From NCBI GenBank assembly GCA_963699105.1, contig CAVOTI010000005.1:744001-808000 (forward strand): 64,000 bases of DNA, given 5' to 3'. Source of the stretch: Bog-756 sp963699105. Its GTDB lineage: Bacteria; Actinomycetota; Acidimicrobiia; Acidimicrobiales; RAAP-2. Position 1 is the stretch's first letter. Each line of letters opens with the position of its first letter. A program made the translations under genes and the position numbers. This document shows positions 27,910-36,638 of the stretch, one piece after another. The notes under the pieces were generated by a model. It ran no database searches. It saw only the letters and a program-made list of their open reading frames with translations, and was not told the DNA's origin.

Positions 27910-28415
27910 AAGGGCAAACCGACGACGTGGAGATCGGCGTCGGGCAGCTCGGCTCCTTCGACCAGCGGCGTCCAGCACGTCACCAGAGGCATCGTCACCA
28001 CCCCGGTCGGCTGGTCCGCCGTCACCGTGGCCGGCACCGGTAGCCAGCCCAGACGCCGGTAGAACGGGAGACGCAGGTCCCGACAGAACAACATGGCCAC
28101 CCGGTCGCCGGCTACGCGCATCCGGTCCATCGCTCCGAGGACCAGAGGGGCCCCCATGCCGTGACCCCGATGGCGGTGGTGCACCATCACCGACCCGAGT
28201 CCGAGGATCTCGAACGACGCCCCGGATGCCGGCTCGACCACGGCGGGCACCCAGCCGGCGTGGCCGATGAGGCGGCCTTGCACTCGCAGTCCCACGTGAC
28301 CGCTCTTGGACCGCCACACGATGCCCAGTCCATCGGTGCCGAAGGGATCAGACTCCCCATCCACGATCTCGGCGTAGTCGTCGGGACCGAACCGGGGCAT
28401 GTCGATCAGCTCCAC
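27906..28415 (-). CDS. GNAT family N-acetyltransferase
   Basis: A 169-residue protein with the GNAT acetyl-CoA loop, seen as GLGSVMVHHRHRGHGMGAPL (Q/RxxGxG/A type) and followed by a helix LVLGAMDRMRV. The later FYRRLGWLPV matches the conserved FYxxxGF region. The start is a GTG, 6 nt after a TACCGT box on the minus strand (28422-28427), so leaderless. The acceptor substrate is unknown. Confidence 0.82.
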   Translation of the reverse strand: MELIDMPRFGPDDYAEIVDGESDPFGTDGLGIVWRSKSGHVGLRVQGRLIGHAGWVPAVVEPASGASFEILGLGSVMVHHRHRGHGMGAPLVLGAMDRMRVAGDRVAMLFCRDLRLPFYRRLGWLPVPATVTADQPTGVVTMPLVTCWTPLVEGAELPDADLHVVGLPF

Positions 28416-28442
28416 CGACCCACGGTAGCCGGGCGGCGGCAG

Positions 28443-28856
28443 TCACCCGGGGGGCGGGACCGGCCGATTCTCTACCCGCCACACCAGCCTCAGCGCCGTC
28501 CAGGTCGAGTCGATGGCACACACCTTGTTGTCGACCAACCCCCAGTGCAGAGCCAGACTCCGAACCACGTGGTCGGTCATGTCGGTGGCCAGCCCCGAGG
28601 CCCTTTTGGGCCAGGCGATCCACACCCCGCCGGCCGGGTGGACCATGGCCGCCAGCCCGTCCAAGCGCCTCTCGAGCTTCCGCCACCGGGTGAAGAAGGC
28701 GACGACCACGTCCACGTGGCCCCGGGCCTGATGCCGGACGGCCGTACCAGTGGGAAGCCCAAACGCCACATCGTCGGGAGCGCCCAGGATGGCGACCGTC
28801 GATTCCTCACCGATCCCGAGCTTGGCGGCCAGGGGGGTCGAGGAATAGCCCGCCAC
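28443..28856 (-). CDS. DUF3052 family protein
   Basis: This 137-residue protein begins with the family hallmark AGYSSTPLAAKLGIG and contains VHPAGGVWIAWPKRASG and a C-terminal WTALRLVWRVENR. DUF3052 proteins are widespread in actinobacteria, and no biochemical role is established to my knowledge. It starts with GTG only 3 nt after the stop of the lipoprotein gene, so the two are expected to be co-transcribed. Confidence 0.82.
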   Translation of the reverse strand: MAGYSSTPLAAKLGIGEESTVAILGAPDDVAFGLPTGTAVRHQARGHVDVVVAFFTRWRKLERRLDGLAAMVHPAGGVWIAWPKRASGLATDMTDHVVRSLALHWGLVDNKVCAIDSTWTALRLVWRVENRPVPPPG

Positions 28857-28859
28857 CGC

Positions 28860-29885
28860 CTACGGGGTGCCGATCAGGACGTTGCCGGATTGGTCGACGA
28901 CCACACAGAACGAGGCGGTGGGACAGGAGATGGACATGAGACGCACGCCGCCGTCGACATCGGATCTCGTCCACGTGCCGTTGCTCCACTGGATGACCCC
29001 GCCGGAGTCGTCGACGGCCGCGCAGTACCCGACGGTCGGGCAGGAGACGCCGGTCGGGGACACCCCTATCGAGTTGGTGGAAGGCTGGCCCGGTTCGATG
29101 CGCACCGGAGCCGACCACGATTGGCCGTTCCACTGGAGGGCCTGGCCCGACTGGTCGACGGTCATGCAGAACGATGCGGTGGGGCAGGAGACGCCGGCAA
29201 ACGAGGCGGTCGAGCCGTAGGGAGTGGGCTGGGTCCACTGGTCACCGTTCCACTGGGATATGCCCCCCGACACCGAGACGCAGAATGAAGAGGACACGCA
29301 GCTGATCGAGGAGACCGAGCCCCAGTCCCCGCTGGTCCCCTGCCAGCCCAGGCCGCCGTCGGACGAAAAGGCGTAACCTTCCGCATCCACGGCTGCGCAG
29401 TAGCCCGTGGGGGCGCACCCGACTCCTTCGAGACCGTTGGCTCCGGTCAGGGTGATGGGCGGCGACCAGGACTGGCCGTTCCACGTGACCACCTGGTTGC
29501 CGGCGGTGGCGATGGCCACACAGAAGGTGGTGGCACACGAGACCGAGAGGGCGCCCGAGCCCATCGCCTGTCCGGTGGGCGGGACAGGAGCCGACCAGGT
29601 TGCGCCGTCGAAGTGGTAGGCGCGCCCCTTGGCGTCCAAAGCCATGCACGAGGTGGCGGTCCCACAGGACACCGAGGCAAAGCCGGCGGCCTGGGCCACG
29701 GGCTTGGGACTGGAGAAGTGCAGCGGCCCCGACTGGGCGAGAGTGGTGGTGGGAGCGGTGGTGGGCGCCGATGTGGTAGCCGGCTTGGCCGTGGTTGCCG
29801 TCGAATTCGTAGTCGAAGCGGCGCCGCAGCCGGCCACGGCCAGCCCGACCAGTATCAGCGATGGGAACCAGGATGCCGGGCGCAA
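28860..29885 (-). CDS. Lipoprotein with seven cysteine-pair repeats (predicted beta-propeller)
   Basis: A 341-residue lipoprotein: signal peptide with lipobox VAGC (C20), a Thr/Ala-rich linker to about residue 50, then seven repeats of about 38-48 residues. Each repeat has a cysteine pair (74/80, 117/122, 157/163, 196/202, 234/240, 282/288, 321/327) in a pattern like VSCPTASFCMTVD, usually followed by WNGQSW. The regular spacing suggests a seven-bladed propeller with one disulphide per blade. The start is a TTG with AGGTGA upstream, the only usable start before the signal peptide. The function is unknown; it is co-directional with the DUF3052 gene, 3 nt apart. Confidence 0.78.
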   Translation of the reverse strand: MRPASWFPSLILVGLAVAGCGAASTTNSTATTAKPATTSAPTTAPTTTLAQSGPLHFSSPKPVAQAAGFASVSCGTATSCMALDAKGRAYHFDGATWSAPVPPTGQAMGSGALSVSCATTFCVAIATAGNQVVTWNGQSWSPPITLTGANGLEGVGCAPTGYCAAVDAEGYAFSSDGGLGWQGTSGDWGSVSSISCVSSSFCVSVSGGISQWNGDQWTQPTPYGSTASFAGVSCPTASFCMTVDQSGQALQWNGQSWSAPVRIEPGQPSTNSIGVSPTGVSCPTVGYCAAVDDSGGVIQWSNGTWTRSDVDGGVRLMSISCPTASFCVVVDQSGNVLIGTP

Positions 29886-30083
29886 TTCGCATCACCTGAC
29901 TGGCCGGTGCTCGGGCTTGTGGACGGGACCACTGTAAGCGAGATCGGAAGCCGGTTCCGCGCACCGTGAGGGCGCCGTCGACGAGGAAGGTCTCCGACGT
30001 CCTACTGTGTCGCCAGGGGGACCAGACCTTCGGAGTGAAGGCTGTCGCCCTGAGCATCGGCGACATACGACGAGGATGCCAAC

Positions 30084-31373
30084 GTGACCAGGCGTGACCG
30101 GAGGGGAACGGCGGGTTGGGGACCGGTGATTGCCGCGGGGGCTGCCATCATCCTGATGGTGGCCGGCCCGATGGGTTCAGCCCAGGCCGCCGCCACTCCG
30201 GGGCGGCGTTCGCCAACCGGGGGCGCCCGGTGGTCCCATCGGCCGTCGTGGGCGGTGGCCAGAGGCTGTGCCACCTCCCAGCCCACGCGCTGGATGGGCT
30301 GCATCACCGCCGACGATCCCGGCTTCGCCGACACGCCGCTGTCGGAGGTGGCGATCCCCGGCGCCCACGACTCGGGTACGTTCGATCTGAACGAGAACGA
30401 CTTCGACACCCAGAGCGGCTCGGACTGCACGAGTTACAGCCCGATCTTCACCAGCGTGGCCGGTCTGGTGAAACAGTGGTCCGAGGCACAGAACATCGAC
30501 TACCGCCGCCAGCTCGACGCCGGTGTCCGCTATTTCGATGTGCGAATTGCCTACACCGGCAACCGGCAGCAGGGATGGCGGATCGTCCACACCCAGTTCA
30601 GCAACGATCCTCTGCGGTCGGACCTGGCCTCCATCGCCTCGTGGGCCAGGGCTCACCCCACCGAGGTGGTCATCGTGGACGTGCAGCACCTGTGCTACGA
30701 CAACTCACCGACACCCGCCGACGACGCCGAGCTGTGGTCCGAGTTCTCCCCCCTGGCCCCGGTGAGCTACGACCCGGACCAGCAGTCGGTGGCCACGGCC
30801 ACCTTGCGTGACATCACCGGCCAGCGAGGTGATGGGCACAATGTGGTGCTCATGCTCCCGAGCTCCGTTGCCCAACCGACGACGCTGCTGAACACCTTCC
30901 ACGTGCACGCCACCTTCGTCACCACGCCCGGCGCCCCCCCGCTTCCCGGTGGGCCGACGCCGTCGGTCCCCGAGGCCTACGCCTGGGCTTCGAGCGTGTC
31001 CCCGGCCTCTGCCTCCGGCTACGACGCCGCCAACCAGGCCCTCGAGCAGTTCCCGACCACCTACTCCCCGCCCCTCGGGAGCCTCCGGGGACAGGGCCTG
31101 TACCAGTCCCAGCTCATCTACAGCCTCAACGGCTCGAACATCGGCGCCGACCTGTCCGAGTTCCAACAGTTCGGAGGTCTCATTCCAGCCCTCCACCCGC
31201 ACCCGGCCACCTCCCCTTCCCTTCCGGCCTGGGAGCTCGGGCTGTGGACGGCCTCCTACAACCGCAATGACGTCCTGGCCCAGTGGGGGCAACGGCTGAA
31301 CGTGGTGGTCAGTGACGGTGTCCAGTACGGCGGGTACGTCCCGGCGGTGGTCGAACAGAACGCCGGCCGCTGA
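30084..31373 (+). CDS. Secreted phosphatidylinositol-specific phospholipase C-like protein
   Basis: The 429-residue protein has a signal peptide (VIAAGAAIILMVAGPMGSAQAAA) and a PI-PLC X-type barrel. The first catalytic-region histidine lies in VAIPGAHDSGTFD (H95), the conserved LDAGVRYFDVRIAY strand follows, and a second histidine is in WRIVHTQF (H169). The strand VVIVDVQHL resembles the family core. Canonical enzymes cleave phosphatidylinositol or GPI anchors by general acid-base catalysis with two histidines. Several cysteines suggest disulphides in the exported form. The gene starts with GTG and is divergent from the propeller lipoprotein. Confidence 0.75.
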   Translation: MTRRDRRGTAGWGPVIAAGAAIILMVAGPMGSAQAAATPGRRSPTGGARWSHRPSWAVARGCATSQPTRWMGCITADDPGFADTPLSEVAIPGAHDSGTFDLNENDFDTQSGSDCTSYSPIFTSVAGLVKQWSEAQNIDYRRQLDAGVRYFDVRIAYTGNRQQGWRIVHTQFSNDPLRSDLASIASWARAHPTEVVIVDVQHLCYDNSPTPADDAELWSEFSPLAPVSYDPDQQSVATATLRDITGQRGDGHNVVLMLPSSVAQPTTLLNTFHVHATFVTTPGAPPLPGGPTPSVPEAYAWASSVSPASASGYDAANQALEQFPTTYSPPLGSLRGQGLYQSQLIYSLNGSNIGADLSEFQQFGGLIPALHPHPATSPSLPAWELGLWTASYNRNDVLAQWGQRLNVVVSDGVQYGGYVPAVVEQNAGR

Positions 31374-31379
31374 ATCTCC

Positions 31380-31408
31380 GGCGGGCGGCCGCCAGCCGGC
31401 CGCCCGCC
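31380..31408 (+). terminator. Strong GC hairpin after the phospholipase gene
   Basis: A perfect 12-bp inverted repeat (GGCGGGCGGCCG and its complement) with a 5-nt loop begins 7 nt after the stop codon at 31373. There is no T-run, which is usual for high-GC actinobacterial terminators. Confidence 0.6.
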
Positions 31409-31509
31409 GTCCCAAGGCGCGGGTTTGGTAACGTCTAGCGGTACTTGCCGGGGGCACGGAACAGGCGGGTGCGACGCGGAGCCCCGGTATCGCACGGATT
31501 GGAGGGGGG

Positions 31510-32397
31510 ATGCGAGTCAGGCGCGTCGGAGGTCTGTCGCTGCTGCTGGTGGCGGGAGGACTGGTTCTCGGCGGACTGGCCGCACCGGCCAGCGCCTGGG
31601 CAGCCCCGGTGATCACCAACTTCTACCGACTCCCGGCCAGCCACACCGTGCACACCAGGACCAGGTCCACCTGGCAGTCGTCCAACTGGTCGGGTTACGC
31701 CGAGACCGGTCACTTCACCGCCACTTCGGGGAATTGGACGGTTCCGACGGTGAAGGCCGGTGCGGCCAGCGGCCAGGCCACCGGGTGGTTCTCCTCGGCG
31801 TGGATCGGTATCGACGGCTTCGACAACACGCACCTGATCCAGACGGGCACGGAACAGGACTACTACGGTGGAGCTGCCCACTACAGCGCCTGGTGGGAGA
31901 TCCTGCCCAGGGCCGAGACGCCCCTTCCGGCCGCCGATACGGTGTCTCCCGGCGACTCCATGAGCGCCTCGATCGCCCAGACGGCCGTGACGGTCAGCAA
32001 GCCGAAGGCCAAGAAGATCAAGGTCGTCACCAAGTATTGGAACATCACCCTCACCGACAACAGCCGGGGGTGGACGTTCAACACGACTCAGGTGTACCGG
32101 GGTCCTGGAGACTCCACTGAATTCATCGTCGAGGCGCCCCTCGTCGGCCGGTCCGTCTCGACCATCTCCAACTACAGCTTCCTGCCCGGTGCCCGCCTCG
32201 ACGGCGACTTCAACTCGGCCGATGTGGCGACGACCATCGGTGGGGCCAGCGTCGGGGCCGGCCTCGACTACTCCAGCGACGCCGGCATCCTCGTCCAGAA
32301 TGCCGCCCAGGTATCCACACCCGGGCTCCCCGACGCCACCGAAAAGGCGTTCAACTCCTCCTATGGGGCGGTCGAGCCGCCGGCCCCCACGCACTGA
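31510..32397 (+). CDS. G1 family (glutamic, eqolisin) endopeptidase, secreted
   Basis: A 295-residue exported protein with a signal peptide (LSLLLVAGGLVLGGLAAPASAWA). The mature part has the G1 landmarks: SSNWSGYA, WIGIDGFDNTHLIQTG with the catalytic glutamine (Q111), YSAWWEILP and DSTEFIVEAP with the catalytic glutamate (E204). G1 peptidases are active at acid pH and insensitive to pepstatin; they are best known from fungi but also occur in bacteria. A GGAGGG site precedes the ATG. With the S53 protease near the end of the window it points to protein degradation in an acidic environment. Confidence 0.88.
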   Translation: MRVRRVGGLSLLLVAGGLVLGGLAAPASAWAAPVITNFYRLPASHTVHTRTRSTWQSSNWSGYAETGHFTATSGNWTVPTVKAGAASGQATGWFSSAWIGIDGFDNTHLIQTGTEQDYYGGAAHYSAWWEILPRAETPLPAADTVSPGDSMSASIAQTAVTVSKPKAKKIKVVTKYWNITLTDNSRGWTFNTTQVYRGPGDSTEFIVEAPLVGRSVSTISNYSFLPGARLDGDFNSADVATTIGGASVGAGLDYSSDAGILVQNAAQVSTPGLPDATEKAFNSSYGAVEPPAPTH

Positions 32398-32420
32398 GCT
32401 CCGCCGGCCGGCCGATCGCT

Positions 32421-33107
32421 CTAATCGGTGTCGGCCGAATCGAGCAGGTCCCGCAGCAGGCCGGGGTCACCTTCGACGGTGACCGAGTCGTGGAGCAGGC
32501 GACCGTAGAGCAGTAGTACGAGGTCGGATGCCGAGGCCCGGACCACCGTCCGCGTCCCGCGCTGATCGCCCACGATCCATTCGCCGCCGGTGTCCTCGGC
32601 CACCAGCGACACCGAACCCAACAGCGTGGACGCCGCCGGACCCACGAAGATCTCGAGGAACTCGCCGACGCCGTCGTCGGCCACCGTGGCCTCGATCGGT
32701 GCCGGAGTCCCCACTGCCGATTGGGCGTCCCAGCGGTGCACGGCCGACTCCTGGACCTGGTGCCGAGCCACGGCGCCGCTGGTGCGTGGCTCGCCCCACC
32801 ACGTCCAACACGGGGCGTCGTCGGTCGAGTCGGCCAGGGCGCCCAGGAGCAGCTCGGTGCTCGCCCGCATCCATTCGGCCAGATCGTCGGGACGGCGGGG
32901 CGGGACGTGTTCCACACGGGTCGGCTGCCCGGGGTCAGCCGCCCTGACCGTATCGGCCCAGAATCGCTGGACCCCGCCCAGATGCTCGACCAGGGCCCGC
33001 ACCGACCAGCCCGGACAGGACGGGACCGGGACCTCCAGGTCGACCCCGGACAGTGCCTCGCTGAAGCGGGTGCTGTCCGCTCGGATTGCCTGCAGCGCGA
33101 AGATCAT
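32421..33107 (-). CDS. Maleylpyruvate isomerase family mycothiol-dependent protein
   Basis: This 228-residue protein has the DinB_2/MDMPI layout: the PSCPGWSVRALVEHLGGVQRF motif with its metal histidine, and a second site near the EPRTSGAVARHQVQESAVHR segment, then a C-terminal domain ending LLRDLLDSADTD. Characterised relatives are mycothiol-dependent isomerases or S-transferases. The ATG lies 7 nt after a TACCAT box on the minus strand (33115-33120), so it is probably leaderless. It converges on the G1 peptidase gene. Confidence 0.85.
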   Translation of the reverse strand: MIFALQAIRADSTRFSEALSGVDLEVPVPSCPGWSVRALVEHLGGVQRFWADTVRAADPGQPTRVEHVPPRRPDDLAEWMRASTELLLGALADSTDDAPCWTWWGEPRTSGAVARHQVQESAVHRWDAQSAVGTPAPIEATVADDGVGEFLEIFVGPAASTLLGSVSLVAEDTGGEWIVGDQRGTRTVVRASASDLVLLLYGRLLHDSVTVEGDPGLLRDLLDSADTD

Positions 33108-33146
33108 GGAAGCGATGGTACTGAACGATCGCTCGCCCCAGCCGAT

Positions 33147-34395
33147 TCACAGCAGGAACGAGAACAGCGGCGAGCCGGCCGGGATCGGTTCGGCCTGGAG
33201 CGGGCTGGCCTCCATCCGTTCGAGAAGTCCCCCGATGTCCGAGGCCCGCTCCAGTTCGATCCCCACCAACGCCGGTCCGGTCTCTCGGTTGTTCTTCTTC
33301 ACGTACTCGAAGGCGACGATGTCCTCTCCGGCGACCAGCACGTCGTCGAGGAACCGCCGCAGAGCACCCGGTTCCTGGGAGAAGGTGACCAAGAAGTAGT
33401 GGCGCAGGCCCTCGTAGAGCAAGGAGCGTTCGACGATCTCGGCGTAGCGGCTCACGTCGTTGTTGCCTCCCGAGACGATGCAAACCACGGTTCCGGCCAC
33501 CGGGACCGGGCCGACACGCAGGGCCGCACTGGCCAGGGCCCCGGCTGGTTCGGCGATGATCCCCTCCGACTGGTAGAGGTCGAGCATCTCCGAGCACACG
33601 GCGCCCTCGGGCACGGCGACCACCTCGTCGACCAGGTCACGCACCAGGGGGAAGGTCAGGTCGCCCACTCTGGAGACGGCGGCCCCGTCGACGAAGGTGT
33701 CGATGGGGTCGAGCTCGACGGGTGCGCCGGCCTCGAGGGCGGCCAGCATGCTCGGCGCACCGGCCGGCTCGGCTCCCACGATCCGGACACCGGGGAAATG
33801 GTCCCGCATCCACAGGGCGACCCCGGCGATCAGTCCTCCTCCGCCCACCGGCACCACCACGGTGTCCAACTGCCCGTCACACTGCTCGGCGATCTCGACG
33901 GCCACCGTGCCCTGGCCGGCGATGGTCAAGAGATCGTCGAAGGCGTGGACGTAGACGGCCCCGGTGCGCAGGCAGTCCTGGTGGGCGGCCTCGCTGGCCT
34001 CCTCGTAGGTGGCACCGGCGACGATCAGATCCACCCAGGTCCCCCCGATGACTTGGATGCGCTGGCGCTTCTGGCGGGGTGTGCTGGTGGGGACGAAGAC
34101 TCGCCCGTGCAGCCGCAACTGGCGACAGGCGATGGCCAGGCCCTGACCGTGGTTGCCGGCGCTGGCGCACACCACACCCCGGTCCCGCTGGTCTGGACCG
34201 AGGGAAGCAATGAAGTTGTAGGCGCCCCGCACCTTGTACGACCGACCGACCTGGACGTCTTCCCGCTTCAACAGGACAGGGTGCCCCACCGCGCTCGGTG
34301 AGCCGCTCGCTCAGCTCGAGCGGCGTCCGTCGGACCACCGGTTTCAACTGTTCGGCCGCCCGGTCGACGGCGGCCGAACTCAGATCCTCGGGCAC
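33147..34395 (-). pseudogene. ilvA: Threonine ammonia-lyase (dehydratase), one frameshift
   Basis: The PLP fold is intact from about 34289: LLKREDVQVGRSYKVRGAYN with the Schiff-base lysine, SAGNHGQGLAIAC, the glycine loop VPVGGGGLIAGVA and a C-terminal ACT-like region (HYFLVTFSQEPGALRRFLDD). The conserved N-terminal helix PVVRRTPLELSERL lies upstream in another frame, and one surplus base near 34290-34300 separates them. The GTG at 34395 lies 6 nt after a TACCAT box, supporting it as the true start. Without the extra base the protein would be about 416 residues and would make 2-oxobutanoate from threonine for isoleucine synthesis. Confidence 0.8.
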
Positions 34396-34466
34396 CGGCA
34401 GATGGTAGTGCGGGCGGTCCACGGGCTGGGCCGTACCTTGTCGTGCGCCCGGTAGGGTCCACCACC

Positions 34467-35369
34467 ATGTACCAGCTGGCACAGGTCGACGAGGTTCGGG
34501 CCCTGGGCGAGTCGGTGGCCAACGACGGCTTCGAGCGGCTGCGGAGCCAGATGCAGGGCCAGCTCCGGCGGAGTCTCGGTGCGACCGGGGAACCCAGGCC
34601 GACCTGCGACGACCCGGACGAGGCCTTCTTCAGCCCCGGCTCGGTGACCCGGCAGGTCCACTCCGACCTGCCGGCCATGCTCATCGGCGGGATCGCCGCC
34701 CTGTTGTTCCAGATGCTCCACCCGCTGGCCATGGCCGGGGTGGCCGAACACTCCAACTACCGCGAGGACCCCCTCGGCCGGCTGGGGAGGACGGCCACCT
34801 TCCTCGCCACCACCACCTTCTGCTCGCGCTCGGAGGCGGAAGTGGCCCTGAGCCGGGTCCGTGCCGTCCACCGCTCGGTCGTCGGTATCGCCCCGGACGG
34901 CCGTCCCTACGGGGCGAGCGACCCGGACCTGATCGCCTGGGTGCATGCCTGCGAGATCCGTAGCTTCCTCACGGCGTCGCTGATCTACGGGCCCCGGCCG
35001 ATGGACGCCGACCAACAGGACCGCTACGTCGCCGAGATGGCCAGGGTGGCCCTCGGCCTCGGGGCCGTCGACGTCCCCCACGACGTCGCCGGCCTCGACG
35101 GGTATTTCGAGTCGGTGCGGCCCGAGCTGTCTTTGACCAGGGAGGCCCGGACGGCCCGGAACTTCGTGCTGAAGGGTGTGGGACGGTGGCCTCACGAGCT
35201 GACCACCTACGGGTTGCTGGTGGCGGCGGCCCAGGGTGTGCTACCGGCCTGGGCCCGGCGACAGCTGCACCTGGTATCGGTGCCGGCCGGCGACCGCCTG
35301 GCCGTGCGGCCCACCGTCCAGGTGCTCAGCCGGGCCCTGCGCTGGATCGCCGCCCCCCCGGCCCGGTGA
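34467..35369 (+). CDS. MpaB-like oxygenase family protein (DUF2236)
   Basis: A 300-residue helical protein with the ER/MpaB/latex-clearing-protein family pattern: GGIAALLFQMLHPLAMAGVA, then RTATFLATTTFCSRSEAE and the histidine-containing segments RVRAVHRSV and AWVHACEIRSFL that bind haem in characterised members. Relatives oxidise hydrophobic substrates such as rubber or mycophenolic acid precursors, but most are uncharacterised. The ATG lies 8 nt after a TAGGGT box (34453-34458). Confidence 0.82.
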   Translation: MYQLAQVDEVRALGESVANDGFERLRSQMQGQLRRSLGATGEPRPTCDDPDEAFFSPGSVTRQVHSDLPAMLIGGIAALLFQMLHPLAMAGVAEHSNYREDPLGRLGRTATFLATTTFCSRSEAEVALSRVRAVHRSVVGIAPDGRPYGASDPDLIAWVHACEIRSFLTASLIYGPRPMDADQQDRYVAEMARVALGLGAVDVPHDVAGLDGYFESVRPELSLTREARTARNFVLKGVGRWPHELTTYGLLVAAAQGVLPAWARRQLHLVSVPAGDRLAVRPTVQVLSRALRWIAAPPAR

Positions 35370-35429
35370 ACCAGCCCCGGCGTACCGCCGGCTGATCAGA
35401 GCGACGGCACCCCGGCACGGGCTGGGCAG

Positions 35430-35435
35430 TAGGGT
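35430..35435 (+). promoter_or_regulatory. -10-like box of the YbjQ-repeat operon
   Basis: TAGGGT lies 7 nt before the GTG at 35443. No ribosome-binding site intervenes, so the first gene of the four-gene cassette is probably translated from a leaderless mRNA. Confidence 0.45.
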
Positions 35436-35442
35436 TCGACGG

Positions 35443-35844
35443 GTGAGCGGCATGGATGACTCGATGGACCTGGAGCTGGCGGCGGCGTCGTTGCGGGCCG
35501 ACGGTTCTGACGTGCGCATCCTGGTAAAGGTGCTGGCCGATCAGCTGACCGACGCCCTCGGCTCCCGACTCGAGGTCAAGCGCTCAGGCGGCCGGTTCCG
35601 GAAATCGGACCAGATCCGTTCGATCCGGATCGCCATGGGCGACGATCAGTTCGACGCCGAAATCGACGGGGACGTGTTGGTGTGCACCATCGGCCACTCG
35701 TCGGGGGGTATCCGCATCCGCAGCGAAAAGGTCACCGTCGACGCCTGGCTGGCCCGACTCCTCGGCGCCCTCAAGGTCGAGGCGGACCACAGTCAGGCGG
35801 TGCGCAAGGCACTGGAGAGCATGGTCATCGGAGGAACGACATGA
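35443..35844 (+). CDS. Hypothetical protein heading the YbjQ-repeat operon
   Basis: This 133-residue protein (from the GTG; 130 from the ATG at 35452) has no motif that I recognise. It starts VSGMDDSMDLELAAASLRAD, is charged, has no signal peptide or membrane helix, and looks like an alpha-helix followed by strands (KSDQIRSIRIAMGDDQFDAE and DGDVLVCTIGHSSGGIRIRS) and a final helix. The stop overlaps the next start (ATGA at 35841-35844). The constant overlap through four genes suggests that its product acts with the YbjQ-repeat proteins. Confidence 0.7.
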   Translation: MSGMDDSMDLELAAASLRADGSDVRILVKVLADQLTDALGSRLEVKRSGGRFRKSDQIRSIRIAMGDDQFDAEIDGDVLVCTIGHSSGGIRIRSEKVTVDAWLARLLGALKVEADHSQAVRKALESMVIGGTT

Positions 35845-36638
35845 GCGAGACACCCGAGGATCTCCCCGAGGGAGCCAGCCGCCGGCTCGAGGAGCTCGAA
35901 CACGGCCTGTTCACGTCCGACCTGTCGGTCAACGAGTTCCTTCTCATCAAGGAGGTCGGATTCCATCCACTGGGGTTCGTGATGGGATCATCGATCTACC
36001 ACACCGGTATCCAGACCCGGAAGTGGGGCCAGAGCCAGGAGCTGGAGAAGCTCACCGGTGCCATGTACGAGGCCCGGGAACTCGCCATGACCCGGATGGA
36101 GGAAGAGGCGGCCGAGCTCGGAGCCGACGGCGTGGTCGGCGTTCGGCTCGATGTCAACTACTACGAGTGGGGCAAGGACGCCGCCGAGTTCATCGCCGTG
36201 GGCACGGCGGTGAAGGCCGAGAACGGCGTGTCCCATCGGAACAAGCTGGGCAAGCCGTTCACCTCGGATCTCTCGGGCCAGGACTTCTGGACCCTCATGC
36301 AGACCGGTCACATCCCCCAGGGCCTGGTCATGGGCACCTGCGTCTACCACATCGCCCATCGCGGCCTGGGACAGACCCTCGGGTCGGCCGGCCAGAACGT
36401 GGAGCTGCCCAACTTCACCCAGGCGCTGTACGAGGCGAGGGAGCTGGCTATGACCCGCATGCAGGACGAGGCCAACCAGCTCGACGCGTCCGGCATCGTC
36501 GGCGTGCGGCTGGAGGAGAAGTCGCACCAGTGGGGCAGCCACACCATCGAGTTCTTGTCGTTGGGGACGGCGGTGGTGAAGACGTCCGACCAAGTCACGC
36601 TGCCCACACCGCTCACCATCATCTCCCTCGACAACTGA
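35841..36638 (+). CDS. Protein with two YbjQ-like (UPF0145, heavy-metal-binding) repeats
   Basis: The 265-residue protein is an internal duplication. Repeat 1 (about 24-126) and repeat 2 (about 140-247) share FTSDLS at the start, a GLVMG-type strand before VYH, the helix YEARELAMTRM and the strand GVRL, ending GTAV. This is the YbjQ/UPF0145 domain, which normally occurs as a single domain of about 105 residues forming oligomers; a heavy-metal-binding role is annotated but poorly tested. Overlaps on both sides (ATGA and TGATG) show tight coupling. There is no signal peptide, so it is cytoplasmic. Confidence 0.82.
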   Translation: MSETPEDLPEGASRRLEELEHGLFTSDLSVNEFLLIKEVGFHPLGFVMGSSIYHTGIQTRKWGQSQELEKLTGAMYEARELAMTRMEEEAAELGADGVVGVRLDVNYYEWGKDAAEFIAVGTAVKAENGVSHRNKLGKPFTSDLSGQDFWTLMQTGHIPQGLVMGTCVYHIAHRGLGQTLGSAGQNVELPNFTQALYEARELAMTRMQDEANQLDASGIVGVRLEEKSHQWGSHTIEFLSLGTAVVKTSDQVTLPTPLTIISLDN

